NCBI GenBank assembly: GCA_947588675.1
Contig: CANPYY010000023.1
Span: forward strand, 1 to 34,711
Direction of reading: 5' to 3'
Source: an uncultured Lachnospiraceae bacterium
GTDB taxonomy: Bacteria > Bacillota > Clostridia > Lachnospirales > Lachnospiraceae
Length of the DNA: 34,711 nucleotides
The translations under genes were made by a program, and so were the position numbers. Positions 34,413 through 34,711 of this stretch are shown one piece after another (within the stretch, counting starts at the first letter, position 1; each line of letters opens with the position of its first letter). The notes below the pieces were generated by a model. The model made no database searches and was not told the origin of the DNA. It saw only the letters and a list, made by a program, of their open reading frames with translations.

Positions 34413-34711
34413 TCAACTACTCCATTTCCGTATTGCTGATTTGCAAAACCCTTATAATCTCTTGCTAAAAGCGTATGTGCTATATCAATCTTTTCTCCAA
34501 CGGTTTTATTATTCAGTTCCACCGTTTCTTTCAACAACACAGGAACCGTCTGATTTTCTGTTACCAATTCCGCTGTCGTATCTTGCGATAATGCAGTTTG
34601 CGACTTCGTTACCTCTTGGCTCTTTGAGTGAAAAATCAACGCAGTATCGCTCTGCTCTGCTCTGCTCTGCTCTGCTCTGCTCTGCTCTGCTCTGCTCTGC
34701 TCTGCTCTGCT
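34394..34711 (-). pseudogene. Upstream part of the C5 methyltransferase repeat region, frameshifted, running off the window
   Basis: Two frames carry homologous repeats. One frame, open from the window edge to 34509, contains EVANCIIARYDSGIGNRK and VVE. The next frame, open from the edge to 34394, contains DIAHTLLARDYKGFANQQ and VVEW. The two pieces align with each other and with the repeats of the 33513-34412 protein. The first piece is in the same frame as that protein, and the second is offset. Two compensating indels (one base gained near 34540-34515, one lost in an A run near 34406) would restore one continuous frame. Confidence 0.6.
34649..34711. repeat. Pentanucleotide tandem repeat, at least 12.6 copies, inside a methyltransferase reading frame
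   Basis: The plus strand reads (GCTCT)12-GCT to the last base of the window; on the coding strand the unit is AGAGC. Three units encode the pentapeptide RAEQS in any frame, without stop codons. The tract is perfect, and its true length is unknown because the window ends inside it. Confidence 0.97.

Larger units (their letters stand above)
25080..34711 (-). mobile_element. Prophage, integrase end and early region (right side beyond window)
   Basis: From the integrase rightward every gene is phage-like, small and tightly packed or overlapping, and all lie on the minus strand. Content: integrase, excisionase-like protein, zinc-ribbon proteins, replisome organizer, ERCC4 nuclease, two DNA methyltransferases, SSB. 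Structural, lysis and repressor genes are not seen. The left border must fall between the ychF start (25033) and the integrase stop (25120); the exact attachment core cannot be set without the other end. Confidence 0.85.

Noticed and set aside
34649-34711. Could the terminal repeat be a CRISPR array?
   Set aside because: It is a perfect 5-bp tandem repeat with no spacers.
1-34711. tRNA or rRNA gene, including a tRNA at the prophage border
   Set aside because: No cloverleaf-like or rRNA-like sequence was seen; the border lies next to ychF, not a tRNA.

Overview
The window looks like chromosome from a low-GC anaerobic Firmicute, most likely a Lachnospiraceae-type Clostridia. That assignment rests on FtsZ, the division cluster layout, strong AGGAGG ribosome sites, frequent TTG/GTG starts and the style of the prophage genes. 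No rRNA or tRNA gene and no CRISPR array was seen. Almost everything is on the minus strand, so transcription runs right to left. The only clear plus-strand gene is a small secreted-peptidase-like gene at 10077-10937.

Region 1 (1-9973) starts at its left edge with the first 17 codons of an unknown minus-strand gene that has its own promoter. Next comes an eight-gene co-directional unit that begins at a good sigma-A-type promoter (9945-9973): purM, purN, purD, glyA, a LUD-domain protein, topB, a left-handed beta-helix (hexapeptide) protein and a large membrane glycosyltransferase-like protein. Gaps are 32 nt or less, and the last two genes overlap by ATGA. GlyA makes glycine (the PurD substrate) and one-carbon folate (feeding PurN), so the metabolic half of the operon is coherent.

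Region 2 (10077-11545) holds a permuted NlpC/P60 (YiiX/YycO-like) candidate peptidase on the plus strand. It converges, with overlapping stop codons, on a ThyX-like gene that sits at the end of the ftsZ transcription unit.

Region 3 (11555-23061) is the division and cell wall (dcw) cluster: mraZ, rsmH, ftsL-like, two tandem class B PBPs, murD, ftsW, murA, divIB/ftsQ, ftsZ. The mraZ promoter is followed by direct repeats that look like MraZ boxes. mraY, murE, murF, murG, murC and ftsA are not in the cluster. Upstream lie ychF and a YoaK/DUF1275 membrane protein, closed by two tandem terminators.

Region 4 (about 25080-34711) is the integrase end and early region of a prophage inserted just in front of ychF. 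It carries a tyrosine integrase, a Tn916-type excisionase-like protein, small zinc-ribbon proteins, an ASCH protein, a replisome organizer with an iteron-like candidate origin inside the gene, an ERCC4-type nuclease, a beta-class DNA methyltransferase, a zinc ribbon/coiled-coil/J-domain protein, SSB, and the C-terminal part of a C5 cytosine methyltransferase. That last gene is the most interesting object. It has a chain of divergent protein repeats, is disrupted by what look like two compensating frameshifts, and runs at the window edge into at least 12.6 copies of a 5-bp tandem repeat. This arrangement would make the gene phase-variable. The prophage shows at least four candidate frameshifts in under 10 kb, while the roughly 25 kb of host DNA shows none.
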